DNA of 64,000 bases from DASUPK01 sp963804595 (GTDB taxonomy: Bacteria; Actinomycetota; Thermoleophilia; Solirubrobacterales; 70-9): the NCBI GenBank assembly GCA_963804595.1, contig CAWDQZ010000005.1:1-64000 (forward strand), written 5' to 3'. Under the pieces are notes generated by a model. The model had not been told where the DNA came from, did no database searches, and saw nothing but the letters and a program-made list of their open reading frames with translations. Of the stretch, positions 40,397-49,006 are shown one piece after another. How positions within the stretch are numbered: the first letter of the stretch is position 1; every line of letters begins with the position of its first letter. A program made the translations under genes and the position numbers.

Positions 40397-41659
40397 ATGG
40401 CCGTAGAGATCGCCGACGTATCGAAGCTCGATGTCCAGCCGGGCGAGCTGCCCGAGAAGATGGCTGCCTGGGTCATCCGGCCCGAGCGCGAGGGCGAGCC
40501 CAAGGACGCTTTCCAGGTCGAGGAGATCGAGGTTCCGGAGCCCGGCGCCTTCGAGGTCATCGTCCGCGTGATGGCCGCCGGCGTCAACTTCAACAACGTC
40601 TGGGCGGCGCTCGGCAAGCCCGTCTCGGTGTTCGGCTACGGCGACCACGAACAGTGGGGCCATCACATTGGCGGCTCCGACGCCTCCGGGATCGTCTGGA
40701 AGGTGGGCGAGGGCGTCACCAAGTGGAAGCCCGGCGACGAGGTCGTGATCCACTGCAACCAGGCCTCTTATGAGGACGTCGAGGTACACGGCCTCGACCC
40801 ACTCGCCGCCCCGAGCCAGGAGATCTGGGGCTACGAGACCACCTGGGGCTCGTTCGCGCAGTTCACGAAGGTCCAGGCGCAGCAGCTCCTCCCGAAGCCG
40901 AAGAACCTCTCCTGGGCCGAGTCCTCGGCCTACGGGCTCACCTACTTCACCGCCTACCGGATGCTGATCGACCAATGCAAGCTCCAGGCCGGGCACAACG
41001 TGCTGATCTGGGGCGCCGCGGGCGGTCTCGGCGTGTTCGCGACGCAGCTCTGCAAGGCCTCGGGCGCGAACGCGGTGGGCGTCGTCTCCTCGGATGACAA
41101 GGGCGAGCTGGTCAAGCGGCTCGGCGCCGTCGACTACATCAACCGGAACGACTTCAAGGGGATGATGCGGACGAACGAGAACCTCCAGGACCGCGAGGCG
41201 GAGAAGGCCCGGTTCAAGGAGTCCCGCGGCTTCGCCAAGCGGGTCAAGGAGATCCTCGGGGATTCGCCCGACATCGTCTTCGAACACGTCGGCCAGGCGA
41301 CCTTCCCGACCTCGGTCTTCGTGGTGAAGCCGTTCGGGAAGGTCGTCATCTGCGGCGCCACCTCCGGCTACACGCTGGACTTCGACGTGCGCTACCTGTG
41401 GATGCGCCAGAAGCAGATCATCGGCTCGCACTTCGCCAACGCGTATGAGTGCTGGCGCGCGAACGAGCTGATGGCCGAGGGCAAGATCCAGCCGGTCCTC
41501 TGGCGCGTGATGGGCTTCGACGGCGTCGCCGAGGCACATCAGCTCCTGCACGAGAACAAGCACCTCGGCAAGATCTCCATCCTCGTCGGCGCGACCAGCG
41601 AGGAGGAGGGGAAGCTCGAGGAAGGGCCCGGCGCCATCCGCGCTGAGGTTGGAGCCTGA
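40397..41659 (+). CDS. ccr: Crotonyl-CoA carboxylase/reductase
   Basis: The key enzyme of the ethylmalonyl-CoA pathway: reductive carboxylation of crotonyl-CoA to ethylmalonyl-CoA with NADPH and CO2. The 420-residue MDR-type sequence has VMAAGVNFNNVWAALGKP, HHIGGSDASGIVWKVG, GYETTWGSFAQFTKVQAQQL, LTYFTAYRML and WGAAGGLGVFATQLCKASGA, and ends FDVRYLWMRQKQIIGSHFAN, all characteristic of Ccr. It also supplies ethylmalonyl-CoA extender units in antibiotic producers. The ATG at 40397 follows GACGGGAG. It is coupled to the next gene by TGATG. Confidence 0.95.
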   Translation: MAVEIADVSKLDVQPGELPEKMAAWVIRPEREGEPKDAFQVEEIEVPEPGAFEVIVRVMAAGVNFNNVWAALGKPVSVFGYGDHEQWGHHIGGSDASGIVWKVGEGVTKWKPGDEVVIHCNQASYEDVEVHGLDPLAAPSQEIWGYETTWGSFAQFTKVQAQQLLPKPKNLSWAESSAYGLTYFTAYRMLIDQCKLQAGHNVLIWGAAGGLGVFATQLCKASGANAVGVVSSDDKGELVKRLGAVDYINRNDFKGMMRTNENLQDREAEKARFKESRGFAKRVKEILGDSPDIVFEHVGQATFPTSVFVVKPFGKVVICGATSGYTLDFDVRYLWMRQKQIIGSHFANAYECWRANELMAEGKIQPVLWRVMGFDGVAEAHQLLHENKHLGKISILVGATSEEEGKLEEGPGAIRAEVGA

Positions 41660-41976
41660 TGGCAGACGTATCCAGCAATGGCGCGCTGGAGATCGTCTAC
41701 ATCGAATGGCACGTCACCCCATTCCGAGCCGATCGCTGGTACGAGATCTGGGAACCGGGCGCCGCACGCGCGATGGCCTTCGGCGCCAAGGGCTGGTCGC
41801 TGACCCGGAACGAGGAGGATCCGCTGCACTTCCGCCAGGCGTCGCTCTGGGACAGCCATGACGACTTCGAGAGGTACTGGTACTCGGACGAGATCTCTGC
41901 GCTGCGCGAGGAGGCCGTGGACTACTACGCCAAGCCGCTGCTCCCCGTCTGGCACACGCTGATCGCCGGCGAGTAG
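41659..41976 (+). CDS. Ccr-coupled small protein, probable alpha/beta-barrel fold
   Basis: A 105-residue protein whose ATG overlaps the ccr stop by one base. LEIVYIEWHVTPFRADRWYE, WSLTRNEEDPLHFRQASLWD and DDFERYWYSDEISALREEAV suggest a ferredoxin-like dimeric alpha/beta-barrel (ABM-like) fold. No catalytic residues are recognised. Strict coupling to ccr hints at a role linked to that enzyme, for example regulation or product handling, but this is inference only. Confidence 0.7.
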   Translation: MADVSSNGALEIVYIEWHVTPFRADRWYEIWEPGAARAMAFGAKGWSLTRNEEDPLHFRQASLWDSHDDFERYWYSDEISALREEAVDYYAKPLLPVWHTLIAGE

Positions 41977-42019
41977 CGCCCTGCTACTTCCCGGGGTTCC
42001 CCGTGTTCCTGCACTGCCC

Positions 42020-42790
42020 GTGCGCGTGCCCATCCGACGCCCATTCCTGCGCCTGATCCTGCCCACCGCCCTCGTGGCCACGGCGCTCGCCGTCCCGGCG
42101 GGAGTGGCTCACGCGAAGGTGCGCTCATCGGTCAGCGGGTCCCTGCTCGTCCTACGCGGAGGCAAGGCGGCCGATCGGGCCAAGGTCGTCTGCGCCGCAG
42201 CACTGGTGAAGGTGAACGGCAAGAACCCCCGCACGGGGCCGGTCGCCTGCTCGCGCATCTCCGAGGTCGATGTGCTGACCGGCGATGGGAACGATCGGGT
42301 CGATCTCTCGGGCGTCGGCGCCGACCGGGGCTTCGGCCAGCGCGACCTGCCGGGCGGCTTCGGCCACGGGACGGGCTGCGGGGCCGCGCTCGGGTCCGGC
42401 GACGACCGCTACGTGGGTGGCCCCTCCTGCTTCAACCTGATCCTGGCCGGCCGCGACGATGACCGCGTCAGGGGCGGCGCCCTCCGCGATCAGATCACCG
42501 GCGGAAACGGGAACGACAACGTGACGAGCCTCGGAGGCCGCGACATCCTGATCGGCAACGCGGGCAACGACAAGCTCAACGCCGGCGCCGGCGACGACCT
42601 GCTCAGCGGCAACACCGGCGACGACGTCTTGATCGGTGGCGCCGGCACGGACCTGCTCGGTGGGGGCCCGGGGATGGACCGCCTCTTCGGCGGCCCGGGC
42701 GCGGATCAACTGATCGGCGGCCCGGCCAAGGACCGTCTCGATGGTGGCCCGGGCAACAACACACTCGTCCAGGACGCTCCCAAGAAATAG
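42020..42790 (+). CDS. Secreted RTX-type calcium-binding repeat protein, second
   Basis: This 256-residue exported protein has a signal peptide (cleavage near AHA at residue 32), a cysteine-containing N-terminal domain (VCAAALVKVNGKNPRTGPVA, with a VLTGDGNDRVDL motif) and then nine or so GGxGxDxLx nonapeptides from about residue 140 to 250 (GGNGNDNVT, GNAGNDKLN, GAGDDLLSG, GGAGTDLLG, GGPGADQLI). It should fold as a calcium-dependent beta-roll. It shares this layout with the protein at 5067. No type I secretion genes are near; the signal peptide suggests Sec export. Confidence 0.85.
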   Translation: MRVPIRRPFLRLILPTALVATALAVPAGVAHAKVRSSVSGSLLVLRGGKAADRAKVVCAAALVKVNGKNPRTGPVACSRISEVDVLTGDGNDRVDLSGVGADRGFGQRDLPGGFGHGTGCGAALGSGDDRYVGGPSCFNLILAGRDDDRVRGGALRDQITGGNGNDNVTSLGGRDILIGNAGNDKLNAGAGDDLLSGNTGDDVLIGGAGTDLLGGGPGMDRLFGGPGADQLIGGPAKDRLDGGPGNNTLVQDAPKK

Positions 42791-42799
42791 AACTAGGGG

Positions 42800-43963
42800 G
42801 TGAGCGAGGACCCCCTTGGCGCGCTGGTCCCCGGCTGGGAGCCGCCCGCCGACGCCCGCGGCGGTGACGGACCGCTCGCAGGCCTGAGGGTCGTCGTCAA
42901 GGACGTGATCGACCTCGCCGGGTCGGTCACCGGGGGAGGCAACCCCGACTGGGCCGCCGCACACGAGCCCGCAACCGAGAGCGCGGCGACGGTCATGGCC
43001 CTCGCCGGAGCCGGCGCGTCGGTCGTGGGCAAGGGCCAGTGCGCCGAGCTGGCCTTCAGTCTGAGCGGCGACAACGTTCATTTCGGGATGCCGATCAACC
43101 CGGGGGCTCGCGATCGCGATCCGGGCGGATCGACGAGCGGTCCCGCCTCGGCGGTCGCGGGCGGGCTCTGCGAGCTGGGCCTCGGTACCGACACCCTCGG
43201 TTCGATCCGCGTGCCCGCGTCCTACTGCGGCGTCTGGGGATTTCGGCCGACGCACGGCCGGATCCCGACGGACGGAGTCATGCCGCTGGCGCAGAGCTTC
43301 GACACGGTGGGAGTGCTGGCCTCGGACCCAGAGCACCTGCGACGCGGGACGGAGGTGCTCCTCGGGGAGGCGGCAGAGGCCGCGCCCCCGTCGCGCCTAC
43401 TCCTCGCCCCACCGCTGCTTGCGGCGGCCGAGAGCGAGGTCGCCGAGGCGGCCGAGGCGGCCGCGAGCGGCCTGGCGGGCCGGCTCGGAGCGGTGCTCTC
43501 GAGGACGCAACTCCTCGACGACGCCCCCTCGCCGGCCGACGCGATGGCGGCCTTCAACGTGCTCCAGGGCGTCCAGGTCTGGCGCAACTACGGGCAGTGG
43601 GTGGAGAACTCGAGCCCCTCGCTGGGGCCCGACATCGCCGCCCGGCTAGAGCGAGCCGCCGGGTTCGGACCCGATGACGTCGCCGGCGCCGGGCCCGTCG
43701 CCAGCGCCATCGCCGCCGCGGTCTCCCGGCTCCGACCCGTTGAGGCCCTCGTTCTCCCAACGACCGGGACGCCCGCGCCCGGGCGTGAGGCCGAAGCCGA
43801 TGAGCGCGAAAGGGCGCGCGTCTCCGCGGGGCAACTGACCTCGATCGCGACCCTGGCCGGTGCCCCGGCGATCTCGATACCCCTGCTCGAAGTGGACTAC
43901 CCCATGGGCCTGAGCCTGGTCGGTAGACCGGGGAGCGATCTCTCGCTGCTAGCCGCCGCCTGA
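42800..43963 (+). CDS. Amidase-signature family protein
   Basis: This 387-residue enzyme has the Ser-cisSer-Lys triad region: catalytic lysine in VVVKDVID (K34) and the Ser-rich GGSTSGPASAVA (109-120), followed by GLGTDTLGSIRVPASYCGVW. AMI1-type amidases hydrolyse small amides such as indole-acetamide; the substrate here is unknown. A GTG start at 42800 lies nine bases after the RTX gene stop. Its last 15 bases overlap the convergent ltrA gene. The length is somewhat short for the family (450-500), with the loss mostly in the middle. Confidence 0.85.
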   Translation: MSEDPLGALVPGWEPPADARGGDGPLAGLRVVVKDVIDLAGSVTGGGNPDWAAAHEPATESAATVMALAGAGASVVGKGQCAELAFSLSGDNVHFGMPINPGARDRDPGGSTSGPASAVAGGLCELGLGTDTLGSIRVPASYCGVWGFRPTHGRIPTDGVMPLAQSFDTVGVLASDPEHLRRGTEVLLGEAAEAAPPSRLLLAPPLLAAAESEVAEAAEAAASGLAGRLGAVLSRTQLLDDAPSPADAMAAFNVLQGVQVWRNYGQWVENSSPSLGPDIAARLERAAGFGPDDVAGAGPVASAIAAAVSRLRPVEALVLPTTGTPAPGREAEADERERARVSAGQLTSIATLAGAPAISIPLLEVDYPMGLSLVGRPGSDLSLLAAA

Positions 43964-45163
43964 TTCCAGGGCCGGTTCGGGAGGCTCGAGCACCGAGGCC
44001 GCACCGGTCGGGAAGGTGAAAGCCTCCAGGAGCAACTGACCCAGGACGCCCGCCGTCAGCAGTAGGACGAAGACCAGCGGGCTCAGGGAGGCCCCGAAAG
44101 CCGCCAGCGCCACCAGGAGCACGATCAGGACGAGCCTGCCGAGGAACGAGCGGTCCTGCATCGAGGTCCACTCCGCCCCGAGGTGCAGCACGGCGAGGGC
44201 CAAGGCGAACGCCGCGAGCCCTCCCGCCAGCGCCCAGCGCGCGCCGGCCTCGAGACCGGGTTGGTCCACGTGCGTGATCGCCAGTGTCGTACCGGCCGCA
44301 ACGGCCGCGATCCCTGGATACAGCGGGAAGTGCCCGTAGACGTAGACGAGCCCGAGCGTCCCGCGGCCCACCACCGAGGTGTCCGCGAGGTCGAAGTAGA
44401 TCCACCACAGGCACAGCGCGGTGACGAAGGAGGCTCCGGCCAGGACCCAGGCCTCGAGGCTCAACTGGAGGCCCGCAACCGCGGCGACTACCGCCGCAAC
44501 CGACTGACCGAGCACCACGATGAAGAACTGGCCGAACCGCTCGGTGAGGTGAGACACCACGATGGGCGACGGGCCGAGCGTGCGCCAGGCGAACGGCGGC
44601 ACGCACAAATCGAGGCCGAGGGCCAGGCCCCAGAGCAGGAAGCGCGACGGCGCGGGCAAGAGGGTCGACGCGAGCCAAAGGCAGGCGGTGAAGGTGAAGG
44701 TCACGATGTAGATGTCCACCAGCCGTCGCCCCTCGCCGCGGACGTGGAGCCAGGCACGCACGTAGAGGGCGACGAGCAGCAACCGGACCACGGCGTAGCC
44801 GATGGCGAACGCCATGCTTCCACCGTCTCCCGCAATGAGGCGCGGGATCTCGATGGCGATGGCGGCGGTCGCAAACGCGGCGCCCGCCTTGATCAATCGA
44901 TAGATCAGGTCGTCGGTGTCGAAGCGGTTGGCGTAGACGGCGAAGCCCGTCCACGCCCACGAGATCGCGACGAACAGACCGGCGAAGCGGCCGAAGACGG
45001 CGCTCGTCGGATCGTCCGCCAACGCGGTCGACAGTTCGACGACCGCCGCGGCGAAGACCAGGTCGAAGAAGAGCTCGTACCAGGTGGCGTGGCGCTCGCT
45101 AGTCGGATCCTCGGTCGTACGCAACCGTGGCGGCTCGAGGCGAAAGGTCCCGGAGCCGATCAT
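43949..45163 (-). CDS. Low-temperature-requirement A (LtrA) family membrane protein
   Basis: This 404-residue protein has about 10-12 hydrophobic segments. The N-terminal ATWYELFFDLVFAAAVVELS is the diagnostic LtrA motif, and ERFGQFFIVVLGQSVAAVVA is the second. The family's biochemical role is not settled; it was named from a Listeria cold-growth mutant. It follows the hydrolase-redoxin gene on the minus strand at 12 bases and may be the last gene of that cluster. Confidence 0.88.
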   Translation of the reverse strand: MIGSGTFRLEPPRLRTTEDPTSERHATWYELFFDLVFAAAVVELSTALADDPTSAVFGRFAGLFVAISWAWTGFAVYANRFDTDDLIYRLIKAGAAFATAAIAIEIPRLIAGDGGSMAFAIGYAVVRLLLVALYVRAWLHVRGEGRRLVDIYIVTFTFTACLWLASTLLPAPSRFLLWGLALGLDLCVPPFAWRTLGPSPIVVSHLTERFGQFFIVVLGQSVAAVVAAVAGLQLSLEAWVLAGASFVTALCLWWIYFDLADTSVVGRGTLGLVYVYGHFPLYPGIAAVAAGTTLAITHVDQPGLEAGARWALAGGLAAFALALAVLHLGAEWTSMQDRSFLGRLVLIVLLVALAAFGASLSPLVFVLLLTAGVLGQLLLEAFTFPTGAASVLEPPEPALESGGG

Positions 45164-45175
45164 CCTCGCGAGCCG

Positions 45176-46909
45176 CTAGCCGAAGGTGAAGACGTAGGCC
45201 TGGACTCCGGGTTCCTGGAACGCGATCTCGAAGGTCCGATCCGAATCGCTCCCGCCCTGACGCACCAGCTGGTAGAGCCGCTCCTCGGCAACCGTCCCGT
45301 TCCCCTCCTCGTCGACGTCGAGTCCGCTCGCCGCACCCGGCGGATCGCCGTCGATCCGCACCTGAAAGCCCACGGAGCCCTCCCCACCGTCGGCGCCCAT
45401 TACCAGGTTCACGTCCCGCGCATGGAACCGGTGCGTGATCCGACCGCCGGGCTCGTTCAGCTCGGTCGGCTGTGCTCCGGCCGTCCAGTCTCCTGAGAGC
45501 GACCAGTTGTTGAGGTCCAGCTGAGGAGGCTCCTGGTAGACGTGACTGCGGTCGCGCACCAGGCCGCCTGGAGAGGCAAAGCCCGACGCCCGCGCGTAGC
45601 CCACGTACGTCTCCGGGGAGCCCAGGGTGTCCCAGTCGGCGGGCGTGTAGACGCCACCGGCATCAACCGACGCCAGCCCGCCATCCACCCCGGTGGCCCC
45701 GGCTTCGGTGAGCAGCTGCTGAATGACCCTCTCCGACCCGTCGTAGTCCTCCTCGCCGTAGTGGTGATGCCGGAGTCGCCCCTCGGCATCCGCGAAGTAA
45801 AGGGCGGGCCAGTAGTTGTTGTCGAAGGCCCGCCAGACGCCGTAGTCGTTGTCGACCGCAATCGGATACCGGACCCTCATCTCCTCGAGGGCTGAGCGGA
45901 TCTTCTCGACATCGTGCTCGAACTCGAACTCAGGGGTGTGCGCGCCAATCACCACCAGCCCGTCGTCGCGATATCGCTCGTCCCAGGCGCGAACGTACGG
46001 CACGGTGCGCAGCCAGTTGACGCACGAGTACGTGCAGAACTCGACCAGCACCACCTTGCCGCGGAGCCCGCCCGGTGTCAGCGGCTCCGAGTTGAGCCAA
46101 GCGGTCGCCCCGTCGAACGACGGCAGCTCTCGCGTCGACTGCCCCGATCCGAACGCCATTGGTCCGCGGGCTAGACCGCCGCCACCGCCTCCATGATCAC
46201 TCACGTCGGCCACGACCACGGGCTCCGAGACCATGATCACGTGGGAGCCCGCAACCTCGGTGATCGCCGCGCCGGCGCGCTCCGCCTCGGCTCGGATGAC
46301 ATCGGTGCCCGCCGCCTTGTCGACTGTCGCGACCACAGCCCAGGACGGCAAATCCTTCCAGGCGGGTGGCCCCGACGGCTCGGAGAACCCCAGCTCAGCA
46401 ACGGGCCGCTGGGTGGCGGCCATCAACGCCGTCCGCTCGGTTGGCAGGTCCGCCGCGAACGCCTCGTGGAACTTCGCGGGATCGATCGCGAACTCGACGG
46501 CCGGCTCACCACCGTTTGCCGAGGGATAATGCTGGGGGACGAGCGCGCTGTTCAGGACGCTGTCCTTGGACCCGTCCTCCACCTCACCCAGACGCTCTCC
46601 CTCGTCCGGGGCGAAGGCGGCGACGAAGACGAGGCCGACGACGTTCTTGGCCCCCTTGGCGGCATTTGTGATCACCGCCCCGCCGTACGAGTGACCCACC
46701 GCGACGATCGGGCCCGGCGTCTCGTCGAACACAGTGGCCATGTAGGCGGAGTCCTCGGCGATGCCCCGCAGTGGGTTAGCCGGCGCCTTCACCTGCACAC
46801 CCTTGCCTTGGAGCCTCTCGATCACGCCGTTCCAGCTGGAGGCGTCCGCGAACGCGCCGTGCACCAGCACGACGGTCGGCGAGCCATCTTTGTTCGTTGT
46901 CTCAGGCAT
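45176..46909 (-). CDS. Alpha/beta-hydrolase fused to thioredoxin-like (DipZ-type) protein
   Basis: Residues 1-235 are a complete small alpha/beta hydrolase: VLVHGAFADASSW, nucleophile GHSYGG (S74), and final catalytic His in GSHVIM (H223). A linker with six glycines (240-245) leads to a redoxin domain (about 255-420) and a carbohydrate-binding-like C-terminal domain (about 455-577), the layout of DipZ-type thioredoxins. In the redoxin, the usual CxxC reads CVNW (C296, W299) with another cysteine at C292, so standard disulfide chemistry is doubtful. Each half exists separately in other genomes. A genuine fusion and a lost stop or indel between two genes are both possible. Confidence 0.75.
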   Translation of the reverse strand: MPETTNKDGSPTVVLVHGAFADASSWNGVIERLQGKGVQVKAPANPLRGIAEDSAYMATVFDETPGPIVAVGHSYGGAVITNAAKGAKNVVGLVFVAAFAPDEGERLGEVEDGSKDSVLNSALVPQHYPSANGGEPAVEFAIDPAKFHEAFAADLPTERTALMAATQRPVAELGFSEPSGPPAWKDLPSWAVVATVDKAAGTDVIRAEAERAGAAITEVAGSHVIMVSEPVVVADVSDHGGGGGGLARGPMAFGSGQSTRELPSFDGATAWLNSEPLTPGGLRGKVVLVEFCTYSCVNWLRTVPYVRAWDERYRDDGLVVIGAHTPEFEFEHDVEKIRSALEEMRVRYPIAVDNDYGVWRAFDNNYWPALYFADAEGRLRHHHYGEEDYDGSERVIQQLLTEAGATGVDGGLASVDAGGVYTPADWDTLGSPETYVGYARASGFASPGGLVRDRSHVYQEPPQLDLNNWSLSGDWTAGAQPTELNEPGGRITHRFHARDVNLVMGADGGEGSVGFQVRIDGDPPGAASGLDVDEEGNGTVAEERLYQLVRQGGSDSDRTFEIAFQEPGVQAYVFTFG

Positions 46910-46945
46910 GCTCTGTTCCTTTCAATCAGCGAGCTTGTTGGCTGA

Positions 46946-48141
46946 TCAGCGCAGCGACCTGAAGGTCGCCCGGACCTCCTCTGACAACTTCTGCGGCTGT
47001 TCCCAGGCGGCGAAGTGGCCGCCCTCGTCGGCCTCGCCCGAAGTGAATGAGCTTCGGGTACGCCTTCTCAGCCCAGCTCCGCGGAGCCGGATAGAGCTCG
47101 TCGGGGAAGACGGTGAGCCCGACCGGCAGCTCGACGCCCTTGACGTCGAAGAATCCGAGCTTGCTCTCCCAGTAGAGCCGCGACGCGGAGATCCCGGTGT
47201 TCGTCAGCCAGTAGTGCGTGACGTTGTCGAGCACGTCGTCTCGCGACAGGCCGCCGGGATTCCCGGCGAAGGCGCGCGCGATCAGCTCGTAGCTGGCGCT
47301 CGTCGTGATCGAGCATCCAGGCCGCCAGGCCGACCGGCGAGTCCACGATCCCGTAGAGCGTCTGCGGCCGGTTGCCCATTTCCCCCGCGTAGCCGGTGCC
47401 GGTGGCGAAGAAGTGGACCAAGATTTCGTAGGCCTTCTTCTCGTCGGCCGAGAGATCCGTCGGCGCCGGCTCGCCCAGCTGAACGCCCTTCGAGATCTCG
47501 GGCGAGAGCGTCGCCGGCATGTTGGTGTGGATGGCGAGCAGTCCCGGAGGCTTCAGCAGGGCCAGCTGCTCGGTGACGGCATTGCCCCAGTCGCCGCCCT
47601 GTGCGACGTAGCGGTCGTAGCCGAGGCGCTCCATCAGCTCAGCCCACGCACGGGCGATGCGGATGGGGTCCCAGCCGGTCTCCGTCGGCTTCCCCGAGAA
47701 CCCGTGGCCAGGCAACGACGGGATCACGAGATGAAAGGCGTCCGCCGCGTCCGCGCCGTGCTCCGTGGGCTTGGTGAGCGGATCGATGATCTTCAGCTGC
47801 TCGACCGTCGAGCCCGGCCACCCGTGTGTGACGATCAGCGGCATGGCGTCCTCATGCTCGGAGCGGACGTGGATGAAGTGGACGTCAACCCCGTCGATCT
47901 CGGTGATGAAGTGCGGCAGGGCCGCAAAGCGCTCCTCGAACTTGCGCCAGTCGTATTCGTCGGCCCAGTAGGCGGCCAGCGCCTGGATCGTCTCGAGCTG
48001 CACGCCCTGAGAGGGATCCACTTCCCGGTCGGGCCACTTCGTCGCCTTGATGCGCTCGCGAAGGTCGTCGAGCTCTTCATCAGAGACCTCGAAGGTGAAT
48101 GGGCGGATCTCCGTAGTGCTCGCCGAGGCGGTGGCTTCCAT
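46946..48141 (-). pseudogene. Epoxide hydrolase 1, two frameshifts
   Basis: The first frame carries the epoxide-hydrolase N-terminal domain (FEVSDEELDDLRERIKATKW), the oxyanion HGWPG (106-110), nucleophile D184 in QGGDWGNAV, and the cap domain down to PVGLAAWMLDHDE. Near 47305 homology moves to a second frame (YELIARAFAGNP, NVTHYWLTNTGISASRLYWE). Near 47035 it moves to a third that ends HFAAWEQPQKLSEEVRATFR before the stop at 46946. The last block holds the catalytic-His region. Both shifts are of single-base type. It is an inactive gene unless the shifts are sequencing errors. Confidence 0.8.
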
Positions 48142-48230
48142 TCGTGGCTCCTAGTCGTCGGAGGTGGGTGAGTAGCGTCGCTCGACGATTGCCGGCTCGC
48201 GCCCGTCAAACACCCTGGTCCGTCCCCTGG

Positions 48231-48992
48231 TCATGAGTAGACGAACTGCTGCCCGCCGTCGATGTCGTAGGTGGCGCCGGTCACGGCCGTGTTGGCCATC
48301 AGATGGACGGCCAGCGCCGCGACGTCCTCCGGTCCGACGACCCTCCCGATGGGGTTGGTCGCGCGGAGCTGCTCGCGCCTGGCCTCGAGTCCGTCTCCGA
48401 GCAGCGAGGCGGACAGGGGTGTGTCGACGAAGCCGGCGGCGATCAGGTTGACCCGGATCGGGGCGAGCTCCAGCGCGAGCGTCGCAATGAATGGCGGCAG
48501 GGCCGCAGTGGCGGCGGAGACGAGGCCGAGCTCTCGGCTGATTCGCCGCCCGCCGGTGCCACCCATCAAAAGCAAAGCGCCGCCTGGCCTCATCTTCGGA
48601 GCCGCGCTGCGCGCCACCTCGAGACCCAGAACGACATGGTCGCCCAGAGCCCGGCGGACGTCGTCTGCGTCCATCTCGAGCAGCGGTGCGTAGTGAGGGC
48701 CCGGGCCCGTCACCAGCACGTGGTCGATCGGGCCGGGCAGATCGTCGAAGAACCGCTTCAGCGCCTGCGCGTCGTTGGCGTCAAAGGCAGCCGTGCTGCG
48801 CGCCTCGACCTCCCGTCCCGCTCTCTCGAGCTTCTCGGCATCCCGGGCGACGAGGACCACTTCGGCGCCTTCGCCGCGGGCGCGCCGGGCAGTCTCGAGG
48901 CCGATGCCGGCACTGCCGCCGACCAGGACGACGGTTTGACCGAGCAATTCCGGCTCCCGCCTGGCTTCCCGCGCTTCCGTGTCGGTGGCCAT
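48231..48992 (-). CDS. Short-chain dehydrogenase/reductase
   Basis: A 253-residue SDR beginning MATDTEAREARREPELLGQT. Cofactor motif GGSAGIGLETA, and later GGALLLMGGTGGRR and PIRVNLIAAGFVDTPLSASL. The classical catalytic Tyr-x-x-x-Lys is not visible: SRELGLVSAATAALPPFIAT occupies its place, so the enzyme may be atypical or inactive. The frame is open far upstream only because the preceding oxidoreductase is frameshifted; the ATG at 48992 has GAGAG nearby. It lies 14 bases downstream of the oxidoreductase stop. Confidence 0.82.
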   Translation of the reverse strand: MATDTEAREARREPELLGQTVVLVGGSAGIGLETARRARGEGAEVVLVARDAEKLERAGREVEARSTAAFDANDAQALKRFFDDLPGPIDHVLVTGPGPHYAPLLEMDADDVRRALGDHVVLGLEVARSAAPKMRPGGALLLMGGTGGRRISRELGLVSAATAALPPFIATLALELAPIRVNLIAAGFVDTPLSASLLGDGLEARREQLRATNPIGRVVGPEDVAALAVHLMANTAVTGATYDIDGGQQFVYS

Positions 48993-49006
48993 CGTGCTCT
49001 CCCCTG

